This document shows positions 1 to 5,440 of a stretch of 5,440 nt of DNA, one piece after another (the stretch's first letter is position 1; the number at the start of each line of letters is the position of its first letter). A program made the position numbers and the translations under genes. Under the pieces are notes generated by a model. It searched no databases. It saw only the letters and a program-made list of their open reading frames with translations, and had not been told where the DNA came from. Source of the DNA: Campylobacterales bacterium (lineage in GTDB: Bacteria; Campylobacterota; Campylobacteria; Campylobacterales; JACAEZ01); the NCBI GenBank assembly GCA_013388565.1, contig JACAEZ010000143.1, positions 1 through 5,440 on the forward strand, given 5' to 3'.

Positions 1-169
1 GATTGTAGCTATTGCTGATGTTTTTGATGCACTAATTCATAAAAGACCATATAAAGATGCTTGGAATTTGGAAAATACATTAGATTATATAAAATCACAA
101 AGTGGAAAACATTTTGAACCCAAACTTGTTGAGGCATTTTTAAGAGCTATTGAAAAATTAAAGATTTAA
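1..169 (+). CDS. C-terminal end of an HD or HD-GYP domain phosphodiesterase (5' partial)
   Basis: The frame is open from the left edge and ends at TAA 167-169, giving 55 complete residues. They carry the pattern that closes an HD-GYP domain: IADVFDAL, then KRPYKDAW, then a GKHFEPKLVEAF segment. In this family the region follows the HD and GYP motifs and completes the metal-binding helical core. The usual activity is hydrolysis of cyclic di-GMP, often in response regulators. The HD and GYP motifs and any receiver or sensor domain lie outside the window, so c-di-GMP specificity is an inference; a plain HD phosphohydrolase is the alternative. It is convergent with the rest of the window and separated from it by a hairpin terminator, so it is a separate transcription unit. 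Confidence 0.82.
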   Translation, partial: IVAIADVFDALIHKRPYKDAWNLENTLDYIKSQSGKHFEPKLVEAFLRAIEKLKI

Positions 170-205
170 AAGATTAAAAGCTAGTTAGCTTTAATCTTTT
201 GTTTT
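168..205. terminator. Bidirectional intrinsic terminator between convergent genes
   Basis: A nearly perfect inverted repeat pairs 168-183 (AAAAGATTAAAAGCTA) with 186-200 (TAGCTTTAATCTTTT), with one bulged A and a very short loop. On the plus strand it starts inside the TAA of the HD-type gene and is followed by GTTTT. On the minus strand it lies just after the TAA of the iron-sulfur gene (206-204) and is also followed by a T-run. The stem is AT-rich apart from its AGCT core. Its position between two converging stop codons supports use in both directions. Confidence 0.8.
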
Positions 206-1463
206 ACAAACTTTCAGCAATCAATTCAAGTGGATGTTTGAAGATTGTATCTACACTATTTTGATAGAGTGAATTTGTAATTTGCATTCTACAAGCACTG
301 CACTCCGCACTTACAAAACTAGCATTTGTATCTTGTATCATGAGAGCCTTTGGCATACCAGCACTTTTTGCATATTCATACTTTTCTGTCTGCATTGTCA
401 CCCCACCAAATCCGCAACATCTATTTGGGTCACTCATCTCGACTAGATTATAATTTTGAGAGATTAAATTTCTAGGTTCTTTAAAAACACCTTGCATTTT
501 TCTAGCATGACATGGGTCATGATATGTAACCATCTCATCAAATTTTTTATCTTTTGATTTTAAGAGCTCTTTCAAATTTGTCTCTTTTTCTAACCATTGT
601 GTAGCCAAATATATCTTTTTCGCCACCTTTTTGGCTCTACTTTGCCACTCAACATCATCATGAAAGTAGTGTTCATAGTCGATTTTTATCATCGCACTAC
701 AAGTAGCCTCTGGAATAATAATCGCATCAACTTCATCTAAAAATGTCTCAAAATACTCAATATTTTTTTTAGCCAAATATCCAACTGTTTCAAAATCCCC
801 CGTAAAATATGCAGGAGCCCCACAACAAAGCTGTTTTTTAGGGATAAATGTATCAACTTCTAACTCTTTTAAAATTTTTATGAGACTATCGCCAATATTT
901 GTGTAGTTGTAATTTGCTAAACATCCAATAAAAATAGCTACCCTTTTTTTATCACCAAATCTATTCTCTTGTGGATAACTATTTAAAAATGATTTTTTAG
1001 CCATGCTAGGTAATAATCTATCTTTTTTAATAATCGGTAAGCTAAATCGAGGAAGCATTGACGAGCTTTTTTTATCTTCACTAAATGCACAAGTTCTAAA
1101 AACATACCCTAATTTTGACAAAATATCCATCGTTTTTCTATTTTTCAGCAGATAAAAGAATGCTTTTTTATACCAAGCAATTCCATATTTTTTTGCAATA
1201 TCGTATCTAACTTGTTCTATTATCATATCAGTTGGAAGTTTATTTGGGCAAACACTCACACAATTTGTACATAAAAAGCAACTTTCAAAAATATCTTTAG
1301 CCATCAAATCTAGCTCTAACTCACCCCTTTTGTAAGCTCCCAAAAGGTCTATAAAACCCCTAGGTGAAGTAGTTTCATCAGCATTTATATTAAAAATTGT
1401 GCAAACTGGTTTACATTTTCCACATTTGACACAATCATCACTAATTTTAGTATAATCAAACAT
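204..1463 (-). CDS. (Fe-S)-binding protein, two [4Fe-4S] clusters plus two CCG domains (GlpC/GlcF/HdrB-like)
   Basis: This is a 419-residue protein. An N-terminal ferredoxin-type module binds two [4Fe-4S] clusters, through C11/C14/C17/C21 (CVKCGKCKPVC) and C62/C65/C68/C72 followed by Pro. Two cysteine-rich CCG domains follow. The first has C181, CCG at 213-215 and C255; the second has HDPCH around C318, CCGFGG from 349 and CSAC at 388-391. This is the architecture of GlpC, GlcF and heterodisulfide-reductase HdrB/D-like subunits, which pass electrons between a dehydrogenase and the quinone pool or another carrier. No membrane segment is evident, so it is cytoplasmic or peripheral. The ATG at 1463 has AAGGA five bases upstream, formed from the hemN stop codon, so translation after hemN is probably coupled. 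No FAD dehydrogenase, GlcD or HdrA gene is adjacent, so substrate and partner are unknown. I recall the same neighbour of hemN in C. jejuni (Cj0991c). All cluster cysteines look intact. Confidence 0.88.
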   Translation of the reverse strand: MFDYTKISDDCVKCGKCKPVCTIFNINADETTSPRGFIDLLGAYKRGELELDLMAKDIFESCFLCTNCVSVCPNKLPTDMIIEQVRYDIAKKYGIAWYKKAFFYLLKNRKTMDILSKLGYVFRTCAFSEDKKSSSMLPRFSLPIIKKDRLLPSMAKKSFLNSYPQENRFGDKKRVAIFIGCLANYNYTNIGDSLIKILKELEVDTFIPKKQLCCGAPAYFTGDFETVGYLAKKNIEYFETFLDEVDAIIIPEATCSAMIKIDYEHYFHDDVEWQSRAKKVAKKIYLATQWLEKETNLKELLKSKDKKFDEMVTYHDPCHARKMQGVFKEPRNLISQNYNLVEMSDPNRCCGFGGVTMQTEKYEYAKSAGMPKALMIQDTNASFVSAECSACRMQITNSLYQNSVDTIFKHPLELIAESL

Positions 1464-1468
1464 CTCTA

Positions 1469-1474
1469 TCCTTA
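1469..1474 (-). promoter_or_regulatory. Ribosome binding site of the iron-sulfur gene, overlapping the hemN stop
   Basis: The minus strand reads TAAGGATAGAGATG here: the hemN TAA forms the start of the AAGGA Shine-Dalgarno sequence, and five bases separate it from the ATG at 1463. Ribosomes ending hemN would sit on this site, consistent with coupled translation. Confidence 0.7.
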
Positions 1475-2839
1475 AACGGTTTTACTAAATTTTCTTTTAT
1501 CTTCTGGTATTTTTTTAAGGTAACTATCAAACGGCATAGCAATATTTCTAATCAACATACTTCCAGTTTCATTTACCTCTATACTATTTTGTGAAATTTT
1601 AAGCAAATTATCATCTTCAAAAACTTTCAGTTCAGCTAATTCACTCTTAAAATATTCGCTAAATTTTATGTTAAATTTTTCCTCAATGTGTGGAATATTT
1701 AGTTTAAAATTTGCCATAAGCTCCATGATAACGGCATGTCTTATCAAATCATCACTGTTTAATTTTATACCTCTATGAATAGGAAGCTTGTTGTTATCAA
1801 GTGAGTGTTCATATTCACTCATCTCTTTAAAATTTTGTGCATAAAAATTCTCACCTTGAGAAATGCTTGTAAGCCCAATTCCTATCAAATCACACCCACC
1901 TTTTGTAGTGTATCCTTGAAAATTTCTATGAAGCTCCCCTTTTTCAATCGCCAAAAATAGCTCATCATTTGGCTTTGCAAAATGGTCCATACCAATCATT
2001 TTATATCCATGAGTTGTAAAAAAATCAATTGAGTATTTTAAAATTTGAAGTTTAGTTTCTGCACTAGGCAGTGTCGTTTCATCAATTTTTCTCATAGATT
2101 TTTTCATCCACGGCACATGAGCATAGTTAAAAAGTGCCAATCTATCAGCATCTAAAGACAAAGTCAAATCAAGTGTTTTGCAAAAACTTTCAAAACTTTG
2201 ATATGGAAGTCCATAAATCAAATCAATATTTATGCTTTCAATATTAAAACTTCTAGCTAACTCTATCGCATGTTTTGTCTCTTCAAAACTTTGAACTCTG
2301 TGAATAGCCTCTTGAACCTTTAAATCAAAATCTTGCACACCAAAACTAATTCTATTAAAACCATTTTTTGCCAAAACCTCCATATGAGATTTTTCAAAAA
2401 ATCGTGGGTCAATTTCACAACTAATCTCTGCATTTTTATCAAAATTCTTAAAATAACTTTTAATCATGATAGATATTTCATCAATTTGAGCTGGTGAAAA
2501 AAATGTAGGAGTACCGCCCCCAAAGTGAAGTTGAGTAACATTTTTTGAACAATCTAAATATTTTGAGATTAAATCAAGCTCTTTTTTTAGATATTTTATA
2601 TACCTATCTTTTTTATCCTCTTTGCTAGTATAAACAACATTGCAACCGCAAAAATAACATGCACTCCTACAAAATGGAAGGTGAAAATATAAAGATAAAT
2701 CTCTACTTTTATCTAAATTTTTTAGCTCATTTATATAACTATCATCATTGAAACTCTCTTTAAACTCTGGAGCTGTCGGATATGATGTATATCTAGGTCC
2801 AGCTTTTGAATAACTTGAAAATTTTTTAAAATCAATCAT
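1472..2839 (-). CDS. hemN: Oxygen-independent coproporphyrinogen III oxidase (radical SAM)
   Basis: The 455-residue protein converts coproporphyrinogen III to protoporphyrinogen IX by two S-adenosylmethionine-dependent oxidative decarboxylations, without O2, in the cytoplasm. The N-terminal RYTSYPTA (residues 16-23) is typical of true HemN. The radical-SAM signature CxxxCxxC is at C57/C61/C64, with the extra HemN cysteine C66 (CYFCGC). GGGTPT at 107-112 is the SAM-binding glycine motif. MDHFAKP near 284-290 and NFQGYTT at 306-312 separate HemN from the haem chaperone HemW. The length is normal for the family. A GTG at 2848 would add three residues (MVF), but ATG at 2839 gives the usual MIDF-type start and is preferred; only a weak AAAGTGG precedes it. 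This ATG overlaps the end of the upstream 84-residue gene by 8 nt (ATGATTGA), so translational coupling is likely. It shares the transcript with hemB. Confidence 0.95.
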   Translation of the reverse strand: MIDFKKFSSYSKAGPRYTSYPTAPEFKESFNDDSYINELKNLDKSRDLSLYFHLPFCRSACYFCGCNVVYTSKEDKKDRYIKYLKKELDLISKYLDCSKNVTQLHFGGGTPTFFSPAQIDEISIMIKSYFKNFDKNAEISCEIDPRFFEKSHMEVLAKNGFNRISFGVQDFDLKVQEAIHRVQSFEETKHAIELARSFNIESINIDLIYGLPYQSFESFCKTLDLTLSLDADRLALFNYAHVPWMKKSMRKIDETTLPSAETKLQILKYSIDFFTTHGYKMIGMDHFAKPNDELFLAIEKGELHRNFQGYTTKGGCDLIGIGLTSISQGENFYAQNFKEMSEYEHSLDNNKLPIHRGIKLNSDDLIRHAVIMELMANFKLNIPHIEEKFNIKFSEYFKSELAELKVFEDDNLLKISQNSIEVNETGSMLIRNIAMPFDSYLKKIPEDKRKFSKTV

Positions 2840-3086
2840 GAATACCACTTTCGTTTAATATTTTTTCTACTTTTTCTAATGGCAAATTAAGAGATTTTGA
2901 AATATCTAAAGGGCTAATGTTAAGCTTATTCATGGAAATAATAGCAATCTCTAAACCTTTTTCAATTCCCCTTTGTATTCCCTTTTCAATTCCTTTTTGT
3001 AAGCCACTCTCTAACCCTTTTGTAAGCCCTCTTGAAAGCCCAATTTCATAACTTGGCAAATCTTCAAGTTTTATATTTCTAAGCAC
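2832..3086 (-). CDS. Small glycine-periodic protein resembling the tail of Rpn/PD-(D/E)XK nuclease-family proteins
   Basis: This ORF of 84 residues has no recognised catalytic site. Residues 1-15 are a short lead (ending EDLPSYEI). Residues 16-47 are eight consecutive G-[LI]-x-x tetrapeptides with glycine at 16, 20, 24, 28, 32, 36, 40 and 44, and mainly charged residues at the other positions. Residues 48-84 look like a small helix-turn-helix-like tail (ISPLDISKSLNLPLEKVEKI). From memory, this series of glycine-periodic helix and then a small terminal motif is the C-terminal tail of Rpn/PDDEXK-type transposase-like nucleases. No nuclease domain precedes it: TAA lies two codons upstream in frame, and the space before that holds another small ORF. 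It may be a stand-alone small protein or the relic of a longer gene. The start is GTG with no clear separate Shine-Dalgarno, so the exact start is uncertain. It overlaps hemN by 8 nt. Confidence 0.6.
   Translation of the reverse strand: MLRNIKLEDLPSYEIGLSRGLTKGLESGLQKGIEKGIQRGIEKGLEIAIISMNKLNISPLDISKSLNLPLEKVEKILNESGIHD
2946..3041 (-). repeat. Eight-unit imperfect 12-bp tandem repeat inside the 84-residue ORF
   Basis: This segment encodes residues 16-47 of the small protein. Each 12-nt unit encodes Gly, then Leu or Ile, then two mostly polar or charged residues. Phase is kept without interruption through eight units. The last units are closest in DNA: those encoding GIEK, GIQR and GIEK differ at few bases. 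In-frame gain or loss of 12-nt units by slippage is plausible, but a single sequence cannot show it. Confidence 0.75.
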
Positions 3087-3111
3087 CTCTTATTTAATCT
3101 TATTAAAACTA

Positions 3112-3131
3112 CATAGCAATTAATGGCTATG
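3112..3131. other. Small stem-loop at the end of the micro-ORF
   Basis: A perfect 6-bp inverted repeat, CATAGC (3112-3117) and GCTATG (3126-3131), encloses 8 bases. On the transcribed minus strand the stem spans the last codons and stop of the micro-ORF, and is followed by TAGTTTTAA, a poor U-tract. It could slow or partly end transcription, or protect the upstream message from decay. It is too weak to call a terminator with confidence. Confidence 0.3.
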
Positions 3132-3221
3132 CACTTTTTTATTGTGCTTTTTGATAGCTAATACAGTAATTCCAATCGCCATTAAAATTGAAACTACAAA
3201 TAAAAAATCTAAATATGTCAT
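3120..3221 (-). CDS. Putative 33-residue single-span membrane micro-protein
   Basis: This short frame runs from ATG at 3221 to TAA at 3120-3122. It starts MTYLDFLFVV, continues with a hydrophobic stretch over about residues 4-23 (SILMAIGITVLAI), and ends in a basic, histidine-containing tail (KKHNKKVHSH). One transmembrane helix with the Lys/His tail on the cytoplasmic side is the natural topology by the positive-inside rule. It starts 13 nt after the DUF2603 stop and ends 33 nt before the next gene, so it fills what would otherwise be a 148-nt gap in a compact operon. An in-frame TGA two codons upstream fixes the start. No good Shine-Dalgarno is visible (TTATGAAAT precedes the ATG), which lowers confidence. 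I recognise no family. Small subunits of membrane complexes have this shape, but nothing here assigns a partner. Confidence 0.5.
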   Translation of the reverse strand: MTYLDFLFVVSILMAIGITVLAIKKHNKKVHSH

Positions 3222-3234
3222 ATTTCATAAAATT

Positions 3235-3717
3235 TTAATGACCACCACTATATTGCGATAAAATTTGACTTATATCAAAAAATAGATTTGGGTGTTCTTG
3301 TTTTATCTTTTTCACTAATGCAGACAAGTCAAAATTTAACATCTTTTTATCATCTGAATTTTGAACTGCTTTTTGAATTTCACTAATTGCAACAATCCAA
3401 ACATCATCAAAATCAACAGGAAACTCTTGCAAAATCGCCTTTTCAAGATTTAAATTAAAATTTTGTTGTTGAGACACCCTCAATGTATTTATCAAATTTA
3501 AAAGCGACTTCATAGAGCATACTGCATGAATATTATCGTCATTATCTATAATGTACCAAATATCTTTTGACTCCCAGCTCCCACTTTTCAGTTCTAACAC
3601 TTTCTTATCTTTATCATCTGTATCTGAAATTTTTACAATCGTTTTTTCAGATTTTTCATGTATTCCTAAACTATTTGCTATCTTATTTACTTCAGCTATT
3701 AATTGGTTCATTTCCAT
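3235..3717 (-). CDS. DUF2603/UPF0763 family protein of unknown function
   Basis: This 160-residue protein matches, by recall, the conserved Campylobacterota family DUF2603 (UPF0763; Cj0993c-like), which sits in the same place between argF and hemN in C. jejuni. The sequence is soluble in character: no signal peptide or membrane span. It has an N-terminal charged helix, a middle portion GSWESKDIWYIIDNDDNIHAV (residues about 46-66), FPVDFDDVWIVAISEIQKAV (about 99-118), and a C-terminal helix ending in SGGH. No cysteine cluster or catalytic motif stands out. The ATG at 3717 lies 12 nt past the argF stop. TAGGAA (3732-3727) uses the argF TAG, and its AGGA ends 10 nt before the ATG; a second ATG two codons on is further away and less likely. 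Co-transcription with argF is likely. The family's function is not known to me, and its neighbours do not reveal it. Confidence 0.8.
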   Translation of the reverse strand: MEMNQLIAEVNKIANSLGIHEKSEKTIVKISDTDDKDKKVLELKSGSWESKDIWYIIDNDDNIHAVCSMKSLLNLINTLRVSQQQNFNLNLEKAILQEFPVDFDDVWIVAISEIQKAVQNSDDKKMLNFDLSALVKKIKQEHPNLFFDISQILSQYSGGH

Positions 3718-3729
3718 TTTAATTTTTTC

Positions 3730-4653
3730 CTAATCTCTTTTTCTATCAAGCCAGACCATTATCCCTTTTTGTACATGAAGCCTATTTTCAGCCTCATCAA
3801 ACACAACACTTTGAGACCCCTCAAGCACCTCTTCACTCACCTCATCACCTCTATAAGCAGGTAAGCAGTGCATAAATATTGCATCTTTATTAGCTAACTT
3901 CATGATGCTACTATCAACAATAAAACCTTTAAAATCTCTTTTTCGTCTCTCTTTTTCTTCGTCTTGTCCCATTGATACCCAAGTGTCTGTATTTATCACA
4001 TCAGCTTTAGTTGCAGCCTCTTTTGGGTCGTTTGTAAAAATAATTTTTGCACCTGACTCGTTTGCAAAATTCATCGCATCATCGATTATATTTTGAGGTA
4101 CTTCATACCCTTTTGGAGTTGCTACTCTTATCTCCATTCCAAGTTTTGAAACAAGCATAAGCCATGATGATGTCATGTTGTTTCCATCACCAATCCAAGC
4201 GATTTTAGACTCTAAACTTTTACCATGTTCAAACATTGTCATCAAATCAGCCATGATTTGAACAGGATGATACTCATCTGTAAGCCCATTTATAACAGGC
4301 ACTTTTGAATATGAGGCAAACTCTTCTATGATTGATTGAGAATATGTTCTAATCATCACCATATCCACCATTCTTGAAATGACCCTTGCACTATCTTTTA
4401 TCGGCTCACCTCTGCCTATTTGCAAATCTCTATTTGATAAAAATAGCCCTATTCCACCTAATTGATAAATCCCAACTTCAAAACTAACCCTTGTTCTAGT
4501 ACTACTTTTTTCAAATATCATGCCCAATGTTTTATTTGCCATGTATGGTTTAAAAACACCACTTTTCATCTCTCTTTTTATCTCATTTGATAATGCAATA
4601 ATCTCTAAAATTTCCTCTTTTGAATAGTCTTTCAAAGTTAAAAAATGTCTCAT
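3730..4653 (-). CDS. argF: Ornithine carbamoyltransferase (anabolic)
   Basis: The 307-residue enzyme transfers the carbamoyl group from carbamoyl phosphate to ornithine, giving citrulline in cytoplasmic arginine synthesis. The carbamoyl-phosphate motif STRTR is at 51-55 and HPVQ at 129-132. GDGNN at 155-159 begins the ornithine domain. DTWVSMG at 223-229 is the ornithine-binding SMG loop, which separates it from aspartate carbamoyltransferase. HCLP at 262-265 carries the catalytic cysteine, and the conserved C-terminal arginine of ENRLHVQKG is R291. The length is normal. A TTG at 4659 would add two residues, but ATG 4653 gives the usual MRHFL start and has AAGGGA nine bases upstream, against three for the TTG. 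No arginine deiminase or carbamate kinase gene is near, which favours a biosynthetic role. It follows hemB by 62 nt and precedes DUF2603 by 12 nt. Confidence 0.95.
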   Translation of the reverse strand: MRHFLTLKDYSKEEILEIIALSNEIKREMKSGVFKPYMANKTLGMIFEKSSTRTRVSFEVGIYQLGGIGLFLSNRDLQIGRGEPIKDSARVISRMVDMVMIRTYSQSIIEEFASYSKVPVINGLTDEYHPVQIMADLMTMFEHGKSLESKIAWIGDGNNMTSSWLMLVSKLGMEIRVATPKGYEVPQNIIDDAMNFANESGAKIIFTNDPKEAATKADVINTDTWVSMGQDEEKERRKRDFKGFIVDSSIMKLANKDAIFMHCLPAYRGDEVSEEVLEGSQSVVFDEAENRLHVQKGIMVWLDRKRD

Positions 4654-4715
4654 AATCAATTTTCCCTTATTATGTATTAAAAAAATAATTTACTTTAATT
4701 TAACTGATTTAACAA
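4654..4715 (-). other. hemB-argF intergenic gap, AT-rich, no firm signal
   Basis: This 62-nt gap is almost all A and T on the minus strand. It includes a short TTAATT/AATTAA inverted repeat just after the hemB stop and a run of seven T, then the argF ribosome binding site. A CATAAT near 4674-4669 resembles a -10 box, but it would place the transcript start on the ribosome binding site, so it is not a convincing promoter. Read-through from hemB is the simpler view. Confidence 0.35.
4663..4668 (-). promoter_or_regulatory. Ribosome binding site that sets the argF start
   Basis: The minus strand reads AAGGGA here. Nine bases separate it from ATG 4653, and only three from the in-frame TTG at 4659. 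The spacing supports the ATG. Confidence 0.7.
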
Positions 4716-5440
4716 TTAAACTCTATCTAAAATATTACAAACCTCTTTTGCATGGTAGCTTATTATTATATCAGCCCCTGCTCTTTTAAAGCCAATCATC
4801 GTCTCCATCATCACCTTTTCATAATCAATTAGCCCTGCATTTCCAGCCATTTTCAGCATAGCATACTCACCGCTTACATTATAAACCGCTAAAGGCAATT
4901 TTGAATGGTTTTTTATCTCTCTAACAACATCTAAATAAGCCAATGCTGGTTTTACCATCAATATATCAGCACCCTCTTTTTCATCTTCAAGACTCTCTAA
5001 AATAGCCTCATTTAAATTAGCTGTGTTCATTTGGTAGCTTTTTCTATCGCCAAAACTAGGAGCAGACTCTGCAACATCTCTAAAAGGTCCATAATAGCTA
5101 CTAGCAAATTTTGTAGAGTAGCTCATGATAGGCAAATTGTAATATCCATTTTCATCTAAAGCACATCTAAGTGTACTGATTATTCCATCCATCATGCCAC
5201 TTGGTGCGATTAAATCACTTCCACATTTTGCATGAATAAGTGCTTGTTTTGCTGAAATTTCTAAAGTTGCATCATTATTTACAGTATGGTTTTTCATATC
5301 AAGTATTCCACAATGTCCATGGTCTGTATATTCACAAAAGCACAAATCAGTTGCCACAAACATTTGCGGATATTTATCTTTTATAGCTTTTAGTGTTGAG
5401 GCGATAATTCCATGTTCGCATAAAGCATCACTTCCGATAC
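4716..5440 (-). CDS. hemB: Porphobilinogen synthase (delta-aminolevulinic acid dehydratase), N terminus outside window
   Basis: The enzyme condenses two 5-aminolevulinate molecules into porphobilinogen, the second common step of tetrapyrrole synthesis, in the cytoplasm. The frame is open through the right edge. Residues [14 protein letters not shown] and DKYPQ come before the internal Met at 5363, so that Met is not the start. About 240 residues are visible. Against a usual length near 325, roughly 80-85 N-terminal residues are missing. The metal-binding cysteine cluster [14 protein letters not shown] is at 5345-5307, with all three Zn-type cysteines (codons at 5342, 5336 and 5312). The two active-site lysines are in YSTKFASS (codon at 5111) and MVKPA (codon at 4952); the second forms the Schiff base. 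APSGMMDG and GDRKSYQMN are also typical. The stop is TAA at 4718-4716. It is probably the first visible gene of the haem/arginine operon. Confidence 0.96.
   Translation of the reverse strand, partial: IGSDALCEHGIIASTLKAIKDKYPQMFVATDLCFCEYTDHGHCGILDMKNHTVNNDATLEISAKQALIHAKCGSDLIAPSGMMDGIISTLRCALDENGYYNLPIMSYSTKFASSYYGPFRDVAESAPSFGDRKSYQMNTANLNEAILESLEDEKEGADILMVKPALAYLDVVREIKNHSKLPLAVYNVSGEYAMLKMAGNAGLIDYEKVMMETMIGFKRAGADIIISYHAKEVCNILDRV

Noticed and set aside
3131..3152. GCAC/GTGC inverted repeat followed by T-run on the plus strand, terminator-like
   Set aside because: The stem is only 4 bp, no plus-strand transcript needs ending here, and the bases are explained by Lys/His codons of the micro-ORF.
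3139..3228. Alternative 29-codon minus-strand frame starting at ATG 3228, overlapping the membrane micro-ORF
   Set aside because: Its translation (starting MKYDIFRFFICSF) shows no coherent segment, whereas the overlapping frame gives a clean membrane helix plus basic tail. Neither has a strong ribosome binding site.
3551..3733. Plus-strand open frame of 60 codons with hydrophobic residues
   Set aside because: It lies antisense to DUF2603, which has a good start, ribosome binding site and family match. Its Ser/Phe/Leu-rich content is what the complement of Lys/Glu/Asp-rich coding gives.
3902..4096. Plus-strand open frame of 64 codons
   Set aside because: It is wholly antisense to conserved argF codons; its composition is a reverse-complement shadow and no ribosome binding site stands out.
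4669..4674. CATAAT as a -10 promoter element for argF
   Set aside because: A start point 6-8 nt downstream would fall on the argF ribosome binding site, and no -35-like partner is distinguishable in the AT-rich gap.
5361..5363. ATG at 5363 as the hemB start
   Set aside because: The frame continues upstream to the window edge with conserved HemB residues (GSDALCEHG), so this Met is internal.

Overview
The window looks like chromosome from a free-living or opportunist member of the Campylobacterota (the former Epsilonproteobacteria). The DNA is strongly AT-rich. The gene order hemB, argF, a DUF2603/UPF0763 protein, hemN and a two-[4Fe-4S] CCG-domain protein matches what I recall from Campylobacter jejuni (Cj0995c to Cj0991c). 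DUF2603 is, as far as I know, confined to this phylum. The partial HD/HD-GYP phosphodiesterase at the left edge suggests an environmental lineage such as Sulfurimonas, Sulfurospirillum or Arcobacter, but the sequence alone does not fix the genus.

Layout. Bases 1-169 (+) hold the 3' end of the HD/HD-GYP-type gene. A bidirectional terminator hairpin at about 168-205 separates it from a convergent minus-strand run that fills the rest of the window. In transcription order (right to left) this run is: hemB (5' end cut off by the window edge), a 61-nt AT-rich gap, argF, a DUF2603 protein, a 33-codon single-span membrane micro-ORF, an 84-residue protein built around eight G-[LI]-x-x tetrapeptides, hemN, and a GlpC/HdrB-like iron-sulfur protein. 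Spacing is tight: gaps of 12, 13, 33 and 8 nt, and one 8-nt overlap. One polycistronic mRNA with a promoter upstream of hemB, outside the window, is the simplest reading.

Function. HemB (porphobilinogen synthase) and HemN (oxygen-independent coproporphyrinogen III oxidase) are an early and a late step of haem synthesis. HemN is a radical-SAM enzyme, so the route works in microaerobic or anaerobic cells. ArgF supplies citrulline for arginine synthesis. The iron-sulfur protein probably moves electrons, but no catalytic partner is encoded beside it.

The core genes are ordinary housekeeping genes. The less described part is 2832-3221, between DUF2603 and hemN. It holds two small genes: the micro-ORF with one predicted membrane helix and a Lys/His-rich tail, and the free-standing glycine-periodic protein that resembles only the tail of Rpn/PD-(D/E)XK nuclease-family proteins. 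I see no CRISPR array, tRNA, rRNA, insertion sequence or complete new defence system.
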